A stretch of DNA of 38,487 nucleotides from Oscillospiraceae bacterium (GCA_022508825.1 JAFLUI010000006.1:1-38487); one strand, 5' to 3'. Positions 24,373 through 33,076 are shown, counted from the stretch's first letter. Notes: generated from the sequence alone by a model not told the origin. Made by a program: numbers and translations.

Positions 24373-25218
24373 TTAAATTCTTCCGCCTGAGCCCGGCTTC
24401 GGCGTTGCCGATGTCCTTCTGTAGATCGCAGGCTTGATGTATGTATACTTCGTATTTCTGCCTACGCTTTCCGCATGGCCTATAAACAGGTATCCGTTTT
24501 CTCTTGTAACGTCAAAGAATCTTTCCACAAGAGCATTTTTAGTCTCCTGCTCAAAATAGATCATAACATTGCGGCAGCTTATGAGGTCGTAAGGCTTCTG
24601 AGCCACGATCTTATCCATAAGATTGAACTGCTTGAATGTGATCTGCTTTCTGAGACGGTCAATTACCTGATACTCAGTGGCACTTTTTTTGGTAAAGTAC
24701 TTTGACAGCCAGTTCTGGGGGACATCTTTAAGCATATCAATGGTATATATACCTGCCTGAGCTGTTTTGAGCACTTCAGTATCAAGGTCTGTAGCCAGCA
24801 GATTGATCTTCCAGGACGCTGCCTTTGTTCCGAAATAATCATCGATAGTCATCACTATACTATATGGCTCCTGCCCTGTAGATGATGCAGCACACCATAA
24901 ATTCAGTGAGCGTGTAGATGAATATTCCTGTTCAAAATAAGGAAGGACAGTGCTTTTCAGGAATTGGAAATGCTCCGGCTCACGCATAAAAAATGTATGG
25001 TTTGTAGTGAGCTTGTTTACCAGCTGCATTGTTTCCTTACCTGTCTTGTCAGCAAAGGCAAAGTCAATAAATTCCTTGAAATCCTTGAAGCCGCGGGTAG
25101 ATATCATATTTGAAAGTCTTCCCTCTATAAGTACGCGCTTTTTCTCAAGGTTTATGCCGTAATTTTTTTTCATGTACGTAACGAGGCGGTTGAAATCCTC
25201 GTCAGTAAGCTTCATCAT
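24373..25218 (-). CDS. cheR: Chemotaxis protein methyltransferase CheR
   Basis: 281 residues that methylate receptor glutamates using SAM. The N-terminal helical domain (about 1-70) is followed by the family motif TTNHTFFMREPEHF (about 71-84), the SAM-binding stretch LWCAASSTGQEPYSI (about 107-121) and SCRNVMIYFEQE. The start overlaps the cheW stop as TGATG, with a second ATG directly following; either would give the same protein less one residue. No tetratricopeptide or receptor-tether module is present. It works opposite to CheB in adaptation. Confidence 0.95.
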   Translation of the reverse strand: MMKLTDEDFNRLVTYMKKNYGINLEKKRVLIEGRLSNMISTRGFKDFKEFIDFAFADKTGKETMQLVNKLTTNHTFFMREPEHFQFLKSTVLPYFEQEYSSTRSLNLWCAASSTGQEPYSIVMTIDDYFGTKAASWKINLLATDLDTEVLKTAQAGIYTIDMLKDVPQNWLSKYFTKKSATEYQVIDRLRKQITFKQFNLMDKIVAQKPYDLISCRNVMIYFEQETKNALVERFFDVTRENGYLFIGHAESVGRNTKYTYIKPAIYRRTSATPKPGSGGRI

Positions 25219-25715
25219 CAGACACCACTCCCATCGTCATTGATAAGCTTATAGCAGTCAATAAGCAGTCTTATTCCGCTTTCAAGATTGATAAGCGACT
25301 TTATGTAACGGTTTGCATTTACATTCTTTGAATCCGGGGTGTTGCTTATATCGCTGGCGTCGACGCTGATAACCTCCTGAACTCTGTCAACGATGATACC
25401 CACCTGATTTCCGTCATCAAACTCGAGAACAATTATACAGGTCCTGTCGTCATAGGGAATCTCCTCGATGCCGAAGCGTTTTCTTACGCTGATAACGGGA
25501 ACTACCCTTCCGCGGATATTGATAACGCCCTTGATATGATCGGGGATCTTCGGTACCACTGTGATCTGCTCGATCGTAATTATGTCCTTTACATAAATTA
25601 CTTCGATGCCGTAGATAGTCTCACCGATGCTGAAAGAAAGCACCTCACTGCTGTCTATGATATCAGCAGCGGCATCGCCGTCAACAGGTGCTGCAACGTT
25701 GTTGTTTTCTTCCAT
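25218..25715 (-). CDS. cheW: Chemotaxis coupling protein CheW
   Basis: 165 residues forming the two SH3-like barrels of CheW (LSFSIGETIYGIEVIYVKDI, then INIRGRVVPVISVRKRFGI, and IIVDRVQEVISV). It physically links receptors to the CheA kinase. The N-terminal 25 residues are an acidic Ala/Asp tail not seen in the core family. It sits 58 nt downstream of cheA and overlaps cheR by one base, showing a single operon. AAGGAAAG is upstream of the ATG. Confidence 0.95.
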   Translation of the reverse strand: MEENNNVAAPVDGDAAADIIDSSEVLSFSIGETIYGIEVIYVKDIITIEQITVVPKIPDHIKGVINIRGRVVPVISVRKRFGIEEIPYDDRTCIIVLEFDDGNQVGIIVDRVQEVISVDASDISNTPDSKNVNANRYIKSLINLESGIRLLIDCYKLINDDGSGV

Positions 25716-25773
25716 TTATGCTCTTCCTTTCCTTAACGCCGGACTAAAGGCTGAGCCCGCGCTTATTTTTTAA

Positions 25774-28230
25774 TTAATAATCCCTTACAATATTACTTAC
25801 GTCAAGAATTATAGTAATAGAACCGTCACCCAGTATTGAGCAGCCGGACATTCCGTTCTGCTTTACATTATAGTTGCTGAGCAGCGGTGAGAAGGGCTTC
25901 AGAACTACCTGCTGCTCACCGATAAGCTCATCGGCAAAGAGGCAGGCGCGCTTTCCGTCAGTCTCTACAAGGATAACTATGCCCTCAAACAGATCCTCCG
26001 TAACAGGTTCAAGCTCATACAGCTCATACAGTCTGATAAGCGGATAGCACTCGCCGCGGAGCATTATCATCTCTCTGCCGCTTGTATCCTTTACAAGCTG
26101 CTCGGGGCTTACCTTGAAGGACTCACAGATGGAGTTTATGGGGATAGAGAAGATAGAAGGCCCGACTGTGATCTCCATGCTGTCCACGATAGACAGTGAG
26201 AGCGGGATCTTTATAATGAACTTTGAGCCCTCGCCGTACTTGGATTCAATAGATACCGTTCCGCCGATCTTCTCGATGTTCTTCTTAACAACGTCCATTC
26301 CAACGCCTCTTCCGGAGTACTCCGTTACCTGCTCGTTGGTGGAGAAGCCGGGAAGCATTATCATGTTTACTATTTCCTTGTCGGTATACTCGCTTGCAGG
26401 CTTGCTGAGTATTCCGTTTCTCTCAGCCTTTGCAAGGACTGCCTCGGGATTGATGCCCTGACCGTCGTCTGCAACAACTATGATTACCTCACCGGAGGAG
26501 TTGTACGCAGAAAGCGTGATCTTGCCCTTAGGCGACTTGCCTGCAGCGATTCTGTCCTCAACATTTTCCTCGATGCCGTGATCCATGGAGTTGCGGACCA
26601 TGTGCATAAGCGGGTCGTTGAGCTGGTCGATGATAGACTTGTCTACCTCGGTCTCCTCACCCTCGAAGATAAGGTCAACATCCTTGCCAAGCTTTACCTT
26701 CATATCTCTTACGATACGGGTCATTTTATTGAAAGCGCCGGAAACGGGCACCATTCTTATGGACATTACCGCATCCTGAAGGTCGCCGTTGAGCTTGCGG
26801 AGCTGCCTTGCGGATTTCTGGAAGTTATCCAGTCTCAGACCCTTAAGGTCGGGATTGGATGTTACCATAGCCTCGGTGATAACGATCTCACCAACAAGGT
26901 CAAGGAGCGTATCCAGCTTGTTGAGGTTAACAGAGATAAGGGACTGCTTCGCTCCTCCCCCTCCGCCGCCTCCTGCCGCAGGCTTGGAAGCTGCAGGAGC
27001 AGCAGCGGGCTTAGCTGCAGGCTTGGGAGCTGCCTGTGCGGCAGGTGCTGCAGGAGCTGCGCTCTGTGCAGGAGCTGCAGGCTTGGGAGCTGCCTGTGCG
27101 GCAGCGGCTGCTGCGGCGGCTGCACCCTCTTCAGTTCCCTCATCGGGAGCTGCAGGAGCGTTTGCATCTATCACCTCATAGGATTTTACGCTGGGAGTGC
27201 TCTCAATAGCCTGGAAAACAAGCTGGGGCTTTTCGGATCTGAAATGTACGATAAAGCCGTCCTCGGCAATGACCTTTGCAGTCTCGGGATTGCTTTCGAT
27301 ATCGGCAGGCTCAAATGTAACGCTGTCACAAACGTCGCGGACGTTGCTTACAACCATTACAGCGCGGAGATTTTCCATCTTGCAGTCATCCTCAAAGTGG
27401 ATCCTTACAGATGTAGCGTCCACATCTGCAGCAGCAGCGCTTGCGCCTGAGCCTCTCTGCATCACTTCATAGTCCTTTACGTTGGGAGTATTCTTTATAG
27501 TATCGAGAATCTCGTCTATGGAAACTCCGCTTGCGGGACAGAAGTTCACCTCGAAGCCTTCGTTTACGATAGTCTGGGCTGTATCGCCGTTTGTTTCGAT
27601 ATCAGCAGGTGAATATTCAAGCTTTGAGCAGGAATCGCTTATACGGTTTATTACCAGTATAGCCCGGAGATTCTCCATCTTGCAGTCTTCCTCAAAGCGT
27701 ACCTTTACAGAAGTAAAGTCCGCAGCAGATACTGTGCCCGAAGCAGCCTCAGGTGCTGCCTGTGCAGGTGCAGCTGCCGGCGCAGCGGCAGCCGGTGCAG
27801 CGGCGGGAGCAGCTCCTCCGCCCTTAAGTACAGCGGCAAATGCGTGAATCTTGTCGATCTGCTCGTTGAAGTCAGTAGCGGTATACTCATCCTCCTGGAT
27901 AAGCTCTATCTCCGCTTTCAGCAGATCAGAGGCAGTAAATACCAGATCATAAAGATCATTCATTGAAGAAATAACAGGATTATCCTCACGGATAATATAG
28001 AACATGTCCTCAATAGCGTGAGCAAGCTTTGACATATTGTCAAGACCCATCATAGCAGAAGAACCCTTGATAGTGTGCATGGTACGGAAGATCTCATTGA
28101 TCTCCTCCTCACCGAAGCTGCTCTCATTTTCTGTTTTCATAAGGACCTGGTCAAGCTGTTCAAGAAGCGATGTAGTCTCAAATACATACGCATCCGCCAT
28201 TGCTTCCATGCCTTCCTCAAATTTTGCCAT
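25774..28230 (-). CDS. cheA: Chemotaxis histidine kinase CheA with two P2-like domains
   Basis: 818 residues. Domains: HPt with phosphorylated H52 (MHTIKGSSAMMG); Ala/Pro linker (about 137-168); two homologous P2-like units at about 172-257 and 272-354, each opening with a VRF/IHF-E-DCKMENLRA pattern; a second Ala/Pro-rich linker with a run of seven glycines (about 357-427); P3 dimerisation; the ATPase with N box (MVRNSMDHGIE), DDGQGIN and GRGVGMDVV; and a C-terminal CheW-like domain. P2 units normally dock CheY or CheB; most CheA proteins have one. It is the first gene of the operon, from a good promoter at 28340-28368. No cheY gene is in the window. Confidence 0.97.
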   Translation of the reverse strand: MAKFEEGMEAMADAYVFETTSLLEQLDQVLMKTENESSFGEEEINEIFRTMHTIKGSSAMMGLDNMSKLAHAIEDMFYIIREDNPVISSMNDLYDLVFTASDLLKAEIELIQEDEYTATDFNEQIDKIHAFAAVLKGGGAAPAAAPAAAAPAAAPAQAAPEAASGTVSAADFTSVKVRFEEDCKMENLRAILVINRISDSCSKLEYSPADIETNGDTAQTIVNEGFEVNFCPASGVSIDEILDTIKNTPNVKDYEVMQRGSGASAAAADVDATSVRIHFEDDCKMENLRAVMVVSNVRDVCDSVTFEPADIESNPETAKVIAEDGFIVHFRSEKPQLVFQAIESTPSVKSYEVIDANAPAAPDEGTEEGAAAAAAAAAQAAPKPAAPAQSAAPAAPAAQAAPKPAAKPAAAPAASKPAAGGGGGGGAKQSLISVNLNKLDTLLDLVGEIVITEAMVTSNPDLKGLRLDNFQKSARQLRKLNGDLQDAVMSIRMVPVSGAFNKMTRIVRDMKVKLGKDVDLIFEGEETEVDKSIIDQLNDPLMHMVRNSMDHGIEENVEDRIAAGKSPKGKITLSAYNSSGEVIIVVADDGQGINPEAVLAKAERNGILSKPASEYTDKEIVNMIMLPGFSTNEQVTEYSGRGVGMDVVKKNIEKIGGTVSIESKYGEGSKFIIKIPLSLSIVDSMEITVGPSIFSIPINSICESFKVSPEQLVKDTSGREMIMLRGECYPLIRLYELYELEPVTEDLFEGIVILVETDGKRACLFADELIGEQQVVLKPFSPLLSNYNVKQNGMSGCSILGDGSITIILDVSNIVRDY

Positions 28231-28548
28231 AAAAACACCTACCTACTTTTTAATCAGTTTGATAAAGGGGCTCTGAGCCCCATAATAGTTAATACACATT
28301 GGGACACAAAATGCCATAGTATTTCTATAATACATTTTAATTATACTATAGAAAAAGCTTTACTTCAAGAGTAAAATGTGATATAATAAAAACAACAGAG
28401 AAAAAATTTTTAGTGAATTTTTGTTAATAATCAACAAATATGATATTTTTTTGAAGAATTTAATAATTTTTTAGTAGAAATTTGTATTGTTTTGTGATAT
28501 AATGTTATGAGGTATAATTTTACATAGCGAAGGAAGGTAAGAAAAAGT
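28231..28548. other. Divergent control region between cheA and the FliK/FlhB-like pair
   Basis: 318 bp without an ORF. It contains the cheA promoter, a leader hairpin GGGGC-tctga-GCCCC (28267-28281) close to the cheA start, a very AT-rich middle, and two TATAAT boxes on the plus strand (28498-28503 and 28513-28518) before the AAGGAAGG site of the next gene. No -35 box of good quality at 17 bp was found for the plus-strand direction. No sigma-28 (TAAA-15-GCCGATAA) sequence was recognised. Confidence 0.6.
28340..28368 (-). promoter_or_regulatory. Promoter of the cheA-W-R-B operon
   Basis: On the minus strand there is TTGAAG (28368-28363), a 17-nt spacer and TATAAT (28345-28340), giving a leader of about 100 nt before cheA. 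This is a housekeeping-type promoter. Confidence 0.78.
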
Positions 28549-30420
28549 ATGTCCGAAATGCTGAGGGTAACTACTCCGGTAGCCCCGCGAGAATATAACC
28601 CTAACCAGGGCAATACCAGACCGCAGGCTCCGGAACAGGTATTTGAGCTGGGCAACGTTGACTATGTTAATAAAACCAATGAGCGGGACGAACAGCTTGG
28701 AGAGCAGAACCTTAAAGACCAGACAGGCGCAGGAATGCCGAAGCTCCAGGCGGATATCGCCAAGGATCCTGCTCTTTCCGCAGTTCTGCTGAAAGGACTT
28801 GTGAGCGGGAACGCAATAGCAGCCCTGCAGGCGTCCGGAAATGCGGAGCTCCTCAATAAAGTGGCGGAATTTGCCAACGAGATAATGCTTCTCCCCAACA
28901 CCGACAAGATCGCCGAGGATATGCTCCGTCAGCAGGACGAGTCCACTATTTTCAGCGGAGAGCTGTGGGCTGAGCTCAAGGAAATGCTGACAGAAATGAA
29001 CGGCACCCCCCTGGGCGAGGAAATGAGTCTGGCGATCCTTGACTTCATCAAAGCCACTGCATCTGCAGACGCAAGGGACGGAGTGCTTATGTCCATATCC
29101 GCAGGACTGCGCTATCTTTCCACCGAGACTGCCCAGAGCCGCGAGCTTGTTGACCTGCTGAACCAGACAGCCGACAAGCTTAATGCGGAAAATTTCTCAG
29201 AAATAAAAAACGATGTGCTTGCTCTGGTAAACTACCTTGAAAGCAGTCTGCTGCTCAATGACAAGACAAACAGTCTTATGTCGCTGATAACATACAATCT
29301 TTCACGGTTCAACAGTGACAGCAATGCAGTCGCCGAAAGCTTTCAGGCGATCGTGAATATGGCTCCCGACCAGGAAACCGCAGAAAAGCTAACCGAGCTT
29401 TTCTCCAAATTTATTGACAATTCAAGGCTTCCTCAGGATGTAAAGCTTGCCGCTATGAGCAACGATGACTCTCCTGCTTCCGCAGCGCTCAGATCCATGA
29501 CAATGCTTACAGAGCGTATAGCAAATGCAGTCAATTCGGGAATAAAAGGACTTGATCCCGAAGCGCTGAAGGAGCATCTGAACAATATCGAAGCCTCCCT
29601 TGCAGAAAGATCGGACGCTCCTGCCGTTACCGAAGCTGAAATGGAGGCTGCATCACACAGGGGTATGTCTCCCTCCGAAGGCACAGAAGTACTTAAAGAA
29701 ATATTCTCTCCCATACTGCCAAACAACATGAAGGGCGGACTGAACACACTATTAAGATCCTTTGAAAACGACAGAAACCTGAATACTCTTATCGACCGTC
29801 TAAGTGTTATAGTAAATAAGGTAGACGACCTTGACAGCAAGGTGGCGCTTGCTCAGAGCATAAACGCGGTACTTTCCGATATGGCGCTTGCAGCGGGAAT
29901 AAGCTACCGTCCCCCTACAACAATGGAAAATATGCTGGACTTCCTTATAAAGAACATCAACGACCCGTCATTAAAATCGCTGTCCGCAATGAACAGTCCC
30001 GAGATGCTGCAGGGGCTTCTTACAGCCCCCGGAGTATTCACTCCGCTGCTGCATTTTCTTGTACCTATGAATATGGACGGTCTGAAGGCCTTCGGAGAGC
30101 TGTGGGCTGACCCTGACGCCGGCAGGAACGAGGACGGAGAAAGCGACCGCCAGCTGTTCCTCTGCTTTGAGATAGAGGAGGTAGGCTATTTTGAGCTGGA
30201 AATATACACCCGGGGCAAAAATATAAATGCCTCCCTGCTTTGTCCCGCAGGCACCGAACAGGATTACTCCTCACTTAAGGATACAATACCTATTATAGCA
30301 TCCTCCTGCGGCTACAGAGCGGATAACCTTTCCATAAAGCCGCTTGTGAGGAAGCGCGATCTTACCAATGTATTCCCCAAGCTCAACGAAAGGAGGGGCG
30401 GTCTGAATGTCAGTGTATAG
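28549..30420 (+). CDS. FliK/YlqG-like protein
   Basis: A 623-residue, mostly helical protein without a signal peptide or membrane helix. The N-terminal 60 residues are polar and Gln/Asn-rich, the middle is helical, and the C-terminal part (FEIEEVGYFELEIYTRGKNINASLLC, then DTIPIIASSCGYRADNLSIKPL) resembles the C-terminal domain of flagellar hook-length control proteins. It overlaps by 14 nt a gene for an FlhB-C-terminal-like protein, the same pairing as ylqG-ylqH in Bacillus. The role is probably flagellar export-related, but the FliK match is remote. AAGGAAGG precedes the ATG. Function moderately uncertain. Confidence 0.6.
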   Translation: MSEMLRVTTPVAPREYNPNQGNTRPQAPEQVFELGNVDYVNKTNERDEQLGEQNLKDQTGAGMPKLQADIAKDPALSAVLLKGLVSGNAIAALQASGNAELLNKVAEFANEIMLLPNTDKIAEDMLRQQDESTIFSGELWAELKEMLTEMNGTPLGEEMSLAILDFIKATASADARDGVLMSISAGLRYLSTETAQSRELVDLLNQTADKLNAENFSEIKNDVLALVNYLESSLLLNDKTNSLMSLITYNLSRFNSDSNAVAESFQAIVNMAPDQETAEKLTELFSKFIDNSRLPQDVKLAAMSNDDSPASAALRSMTMLTERIANAVNSGIKGLDPEALKEHLNNIEASLAERSDAPAVTEAEMEAASHRGMSPSEGTEVLKEIFSPILPNNMKGGLNTLLRSFENDRNLNTLIDRLSVIVNKVDDLDSKVALAQSINAVLSDMALAAGISYRPPTTMENMLDFLIKNINDPSLKSLSAMNSPEMLQGLLTAPGVFTPLLHFLVPMNMDGLKAFGELWADPDAGRNEDGESDRQLFLCFEIEEVGYFELEIYTRGKNINASLLCPAGTEQDYSSLKDTIPIIASSCGYRADNLSIKPLVRKRDLTNVFPKLNERRGGLNVSV

Positions 30421-30700
30421 AGGAAAAAAGCCCAGCAATGCCGCTGTAGCACTGAAATACAATCCGGAAAAGGACTACACCCCTATAGTAGTGGCTTCGG
30501 GACACGGTCATGTGGCTGAAAAGATAATCAATCTTGCAGACGAAAACGGAGTCCCCGTCTATCGGGACGATTCCGCAACTGCCCTTCTTACGATGCTTAA
30601 CGTGGGACAAGGCATCCCCCCAGAGCTTTATCAGGTTGTGGCGGGGATCTATGTTCAGGTCATGCAGATAGCTAAAGAAAACAAAAATAAGATAAAGTAA
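30407..30700 (+). CDS. FlhB C-terminal-domain-like protein (YlqH-like)
   Basis: 97 residues matching the cytoplasmic C-terminal domain of FlhB/EscU: VALKYNPEKDYTPIVVASGHGHVAEKIINLADENGVPVYRD, then a helical end (IPPELYQVVAGIYVQVM). The autocleavage motif NPTH of full FlhB is replaced by NPEKD, and no membrane domain is present, as in YlqH-type stand-alone homologues. It may act as a substrate-switch accessory of the flagellar type III export gate. It is coupled to the preceding gene by overlap, with GGAGG inside that gene's end. It lies opposite the che operon, which supports a motility link. Confidence 0.85.
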   Translation: MSVYRGKKPSNAAVALKYNPEKDYTPIVVASGHGHVAEKIINLADENGVPVYRDDSATALLTMLNVGQGIPPELYQVVAGIYVQVMQIAKENKNKIK

Positions 30701-30714
30701 ATGGAGGGACAGCC

Positions 30715-31053
30715 ATGCAGGATACTGCAAGAAATTTGCTTCAGCTTTATGTTGAAGACCTGAAAAGCATTTACGGTCAGCATCTTCGGACAGTGATTCT
30801 GTATGGTTCTTACGCAAGGGGCGACTATACCAAGGATTCAGATATTGATATTATGATTTTAGTTGATCTGCCTGAAAAAGAGATATCAGAAAAAAGCCGC
30901 ACACTTTCAGATGTCACATTCGATTATAATTTTGACCATGATTTAGAGATCATGCCTATAGTAAAGAATACAGAGCACTTCAACAAGTGGCTGCGAGCCT
31001 ATCCATTCTATAATAATGTAAAAAGAGAGGGGATAGAGTTGTATGCAGCCTGA
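30715..31053 (+). CDS. Minimal nucleotidyltransferase (MNT-type antitoxin)
   Basis: A 112-residue nucleotidyltransferase of the DNA polymerase beta superfamily with intact GSYARGDYTKDSDIDI (residues 31-46), containing the GS motif and the Mg-binding aspartates D43 and D45. Its stop overlaps the following HEPN gene by 11 nt, making a classical MNT-HEPN module in which the nucleotidyltransferase neutralises the HEPN RNase, in studied cases by AMPylating it. It starts 14 nt after the FlhB-like gene with GGAGG, so it may be co-transcribed with the upstream pair, an odd operon mix. Confidence 0.88.
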   Translation: MQDTARNLLQLYVEDLKSIYGQHLRTVILYGSYARGDYTKDSDIDIMILVDLPEKEISEKSRTLSDVTFDYNFDHDLEIMPIVKNTEHFNKWLRAYPFYNNVKREGIELYAA

Positions 31054-31459
31054 GCTTGACGACATCGGCGGTGCAAAGGAATTAGCCAAATACAGACTGA
31101 CAGCGGCAAAAGAAGATCTGGCGGCTGCAGAAAGCAGTCTGGAAGATAATTTTTACAGAAGCGCCAACAACAGAGCATACTATGCAATATTCCGCGCTGT
31201 CTCCGCCTGTCTTGCGCTTGAATTCAAGTCATACAAGCAGCATTCTCAGGTTATAGGATGCTTTAATAAGGATTTTGTTCATACAGGAATTTTCCCAAAG
31301 GAAATAAGTCGAAAGATCAGTCGGGCACAGGAAGTCAGGCACGCCAGTGACTACGATGATTTTTATGTTGTCGGCATTGAAGATGTAAAGGAGCAAATTG
31401 ATACTGCCAAAGAAGTAGTAGCTATGGTAGAAAAATATTTACAGGATAAAATAAAATAA
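31043..31459 (+). CDS. HEPN domain protein (UPF0332-like toxin)
   Basis: 138 residues forming a four-helix HEPN fold: YRSANNRAYYAIFRAVSACLA (about 38-58), then RAQEVRHASDYDDFY (94-108). R94 and H100 fit an RX4-6H RNase motif, and RHASDY is the usual UPF0332 signature. Such proteins are HEPN RNase toxins or their inactive relatives. The preceding minimal nucleotidyltransferase overlaps by 11 nt and is its probable antitoxin. A GAGAGGGG sequence is upstream of the ATG. The unit ends with an intrinsic terminator 1-2 nt after the stop. Confidence 0.85.
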   Translation: MQPELDDIGGAKELAKYRLTAAKEDLAAAESSLEDNFYRSANNRAYYAIFRAVSACLALEFKSYKQHSQVIGCFNKDFVHTGIFPKEISRKISRAQEVRHASDYDDFYVVGIEDVKEQIDTAKEVVAMVEKYLQDKIK

Positions 31460-31460
31460 T

Positions 31461-31492
31461 GGGGCGCCCTCTTGCAGGGTACCCCTTTATTG
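31461..31492. terminator. Bidirectional terminator between the HEPN gene and the TatD gene
   Basis: GGGGCGCCCT (31461-31470), a 5-nt loop and AGGGTACCCC (31476-31485) form a 10-bp stem with one mismatch and one wobble. T-rich sequence follows on both strands; it abuts the TatD stop codon. Confidence 0.78.
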
Positions 31493-32257
31493 CATTTTAT
31501 AGAATAATTTCAGTGTATTTTCGGTAGTCTGCTTCGCCACAAACTCGGGGGAGACCCCTTTCACCTCGGCGATCTTCTGTATAATGTAGATTATCATACT
31601 GCTGTCGCACCGCTTGCCCCGGTTCGGTTCGGGAGCCATATAGGGACAGTCCGTCTCCAGCATGAGCCTGTCAAGAGGGACAGCCTCCAGCGCCTCGATA
31701 GCCCGCCTTGCATTTTTAAAGGTAAGTACCCCTGTAAAGCTGATGTTCATTCCAAGGTCAAGAACCTGCCTTGCAGTCTCCGCCGAGCCGGAAAAGCAAT
31801 GCATGACGCCGTTTACCTTTCCGCGTTCGCGAAGGATGGTCATGGTGTCCTCCGTTGCGTCACGGGAGTGTATAACAACGGGCAGGGAAAGCTCCTCTGC
31901 AAGGTCAAGCTGCTCACGGAAAATTTTCTTCTGCAGCTGGGGATCATAGCCCTCATAATGATAGTCCAGACCGATCTCCCCGATGGCAGCGGTCTTGGGA
32001 AGCTCTGCCCACTTTTTCAGAGAGTCAAGATAATCGGCGGGAGTCCCCTCCACGTCCTCGGGATGGATGCCCACCGCCGCATAGACAAAGGGATATTTTT
32101 CAGCATACTCCACCGAAAGACGGGAACGCTCCATATTGCACCCCATATTTACGATGCTCCGCACTCCTGCACTGTGGATGCGTTCAAGAAGCTCGTCCCT
32201 GTCCTCGTCAAACTGTTCGGCGTCATAGTGAGCGTGGGAATCGATATATTCCAGCAT
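31487..32257 (-). CDS. TatD family metal-dependent DNase
   Basis: A 256-residue TIM-barrel hydrolase of the amidohydrolase superfamily. Metal ligands in order: H8 and H10 (DSHAHYD), E94 (GEIGLDYH), H130 (VIHSRD), H153 (MHCFSG) and D203 (ETDCPY), all intact. The length is normal. TatD enzymes degrade DNA with a 3' to 5' preference and may act in repair or DNA turnover. AAGAAGTGG lies upstream of the ATG at 32257. In many genomes tatD lies after metG; here metG is nearby, at 33696-35645 on the opposite strand. Confidence 0.95.
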   Translation of the reverse strand: MLEYIDSHAHYDAEQFDEDRDELLERIHSAGVRSIVNMGCNMERSRLSVEYAEKYPFVYAAVGIHPEDVEGTPADYLDSLKKWAELPKTAAIGEIGLDYHYEGYDPQLQKKIFREQLDLAEELSLPVVIHSRDATEDTMTILRERGKVNGVMHCFSGSAETARQVLDLGMNISFTGVLTFKNARRAIEALEAVPLDRLMLETDCPYMAPEPNRGKRCDSSMIIYIIQKIAEVKGVSPEFVAKQTTENTLKLFYKMQ

Positions 32258-32302
32258 ATTTCCACTTCTTTCATATACTATATGTAATAATTTTAGATTA
32301 TA

Positions 32303-32566
32303 TTACATATTCTCATATTCCGTTTCGGAAGTCTCAGTGACGAGCTCGCTTTCACTCACGGCGGGTTCGGTTGTCAACTCACCTGTAACGGTCTCTGACT
32401 TTACATCAGTTTCGGACGCTTCGGGGACAGCCTCTGTCTCCGAGGTTACGGAAAGGTTCATATCCACGGCCTCTGCCGTTTGCTCTTCGCTGTCTGCAGA
32501 GCTGTCAGAAACTGTGGATACAAGGGCAATAAGTATAAGCATGAAAGCAGTAAGTTTGTTCTTCAA
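32303..32566 (-). CDS. Small secreted acidic Ser/Thr/Glu-rich protein
   Basis: About 87 residues: a signal peptide (KNK, then hydrophobic LTAFMLILIALVS, possible cleavage near SADS) and a low-complexity tail rich in E, T, S and V with imperfect SETE/TETSE repeats. There is no cysteine at the cleavage region, so it is not an obvious lipoprotein. The start is likely TTG at 32566, which has AAGGAG 8 nt upstream; the GTG at 32575 directly abuts that site. The function is unknown; it may be a secreted or surface-bound linker-like peptide. The coding status is moderately supported by signal peptide and composition. Confidence 0.55.
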   Translation of the reverse strand: MKNKLTAFMLILIALVSTVSDSSADSEEQTAEAVDMNLSVTSETEAVPEASETDVKSETVTGELTTEPAVSESELVTETSETEYENM

Positions 32567-32707
32567 AATTGTCACTCCTTAAAAAATATAGATATCTGAG
32601 CCATATATTATTTTACAGTTTCCCGCTCCAAGATACAATCGGCAATATATCCAAACTTTATCCACCGTCAGAGCGGAAATTCAAGATAAAAACTTGGTGA
32701 AAAGTAT

Positions 32708-32736
32708 TGACAAATGTAATTTTATATGTTATTATA
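32708..32736 (+). promoter_or_regulatory. Promoter-like sequence P1
   Basis: TTGACA (32708-32713), a 17-nt spacer and TATTAT (32731-32736). No gene starts downstream within 400 nt, and no terminator was found before P2. Confidence 0.6.
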
Positions 32737-32916
32737 AAGAGTATTGAATTTATCGTATAGTGTTCGGAATTTGTGGTTTTAACAATATGATGGGTTTTAT
32801 TTTTCCACAATTTCTATTTATTGATTAAAACCTGAAACAGAAATCTATAAATCTTACAGTTTTGGGCAGTGTTTTTTGTGCAAGTATACGAATTCCAAAA
32901 ATCTTGCTAAAACCTG

Positions 32917-32945
32917 TTGACTATACAGCAAAAATAGGTTATAAT
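32917..32945 (+). promoter_or_regulatory. Promoter-like sequence P2
   Basis: TTGACT (32917-32922), a 17-nt spacer and TATAAT (32940-32945), leading to a short unit closed by two terminators. Confidence 0.75.
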
Positions 32946-32951
32946 AAATAC

Positions 32952-33076
32952 GATGTTAGAAATCGTCTAATACATTCAATTAGTTTAACATCCGTTTTGT
33001 TGTCTCCTTTCTTTTGTTCTACACATATTTACTTATTTCATTTCATCTGCAGGGCTCGTTGCCCTGCTATTTTTTT
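32952..33076 (+). ncRNA. Putative small RNA of about 125 nt
   Basis: A self-contained transcription unit from P2 to the first terminator, with no ORF longer than five codons at its start. GATGTTA (32952-32958) pairs with TAACATC (32986-32992), and a smaller TTAGA/TCTAA stem is nested inside; a pyrimidine-rich single-stranded stretch (TGTCTCCTTTCTTTTG) follows, then the terminator. A CU-rich loop can in principle bind ribosome sites. It was not recognised as a named RNA. Confidence 0.5.

Noticed and set aside
26578-27450. A 290-codon open frame on the plus strand opposite cheA.
   Set aside because: It is antisense to the Ala/Pro-rich part of cheA, where GC-rich repeated codons keep other frames open; the product is low-complexity Cys/Ser/Leu and no ribosome site precedes it.
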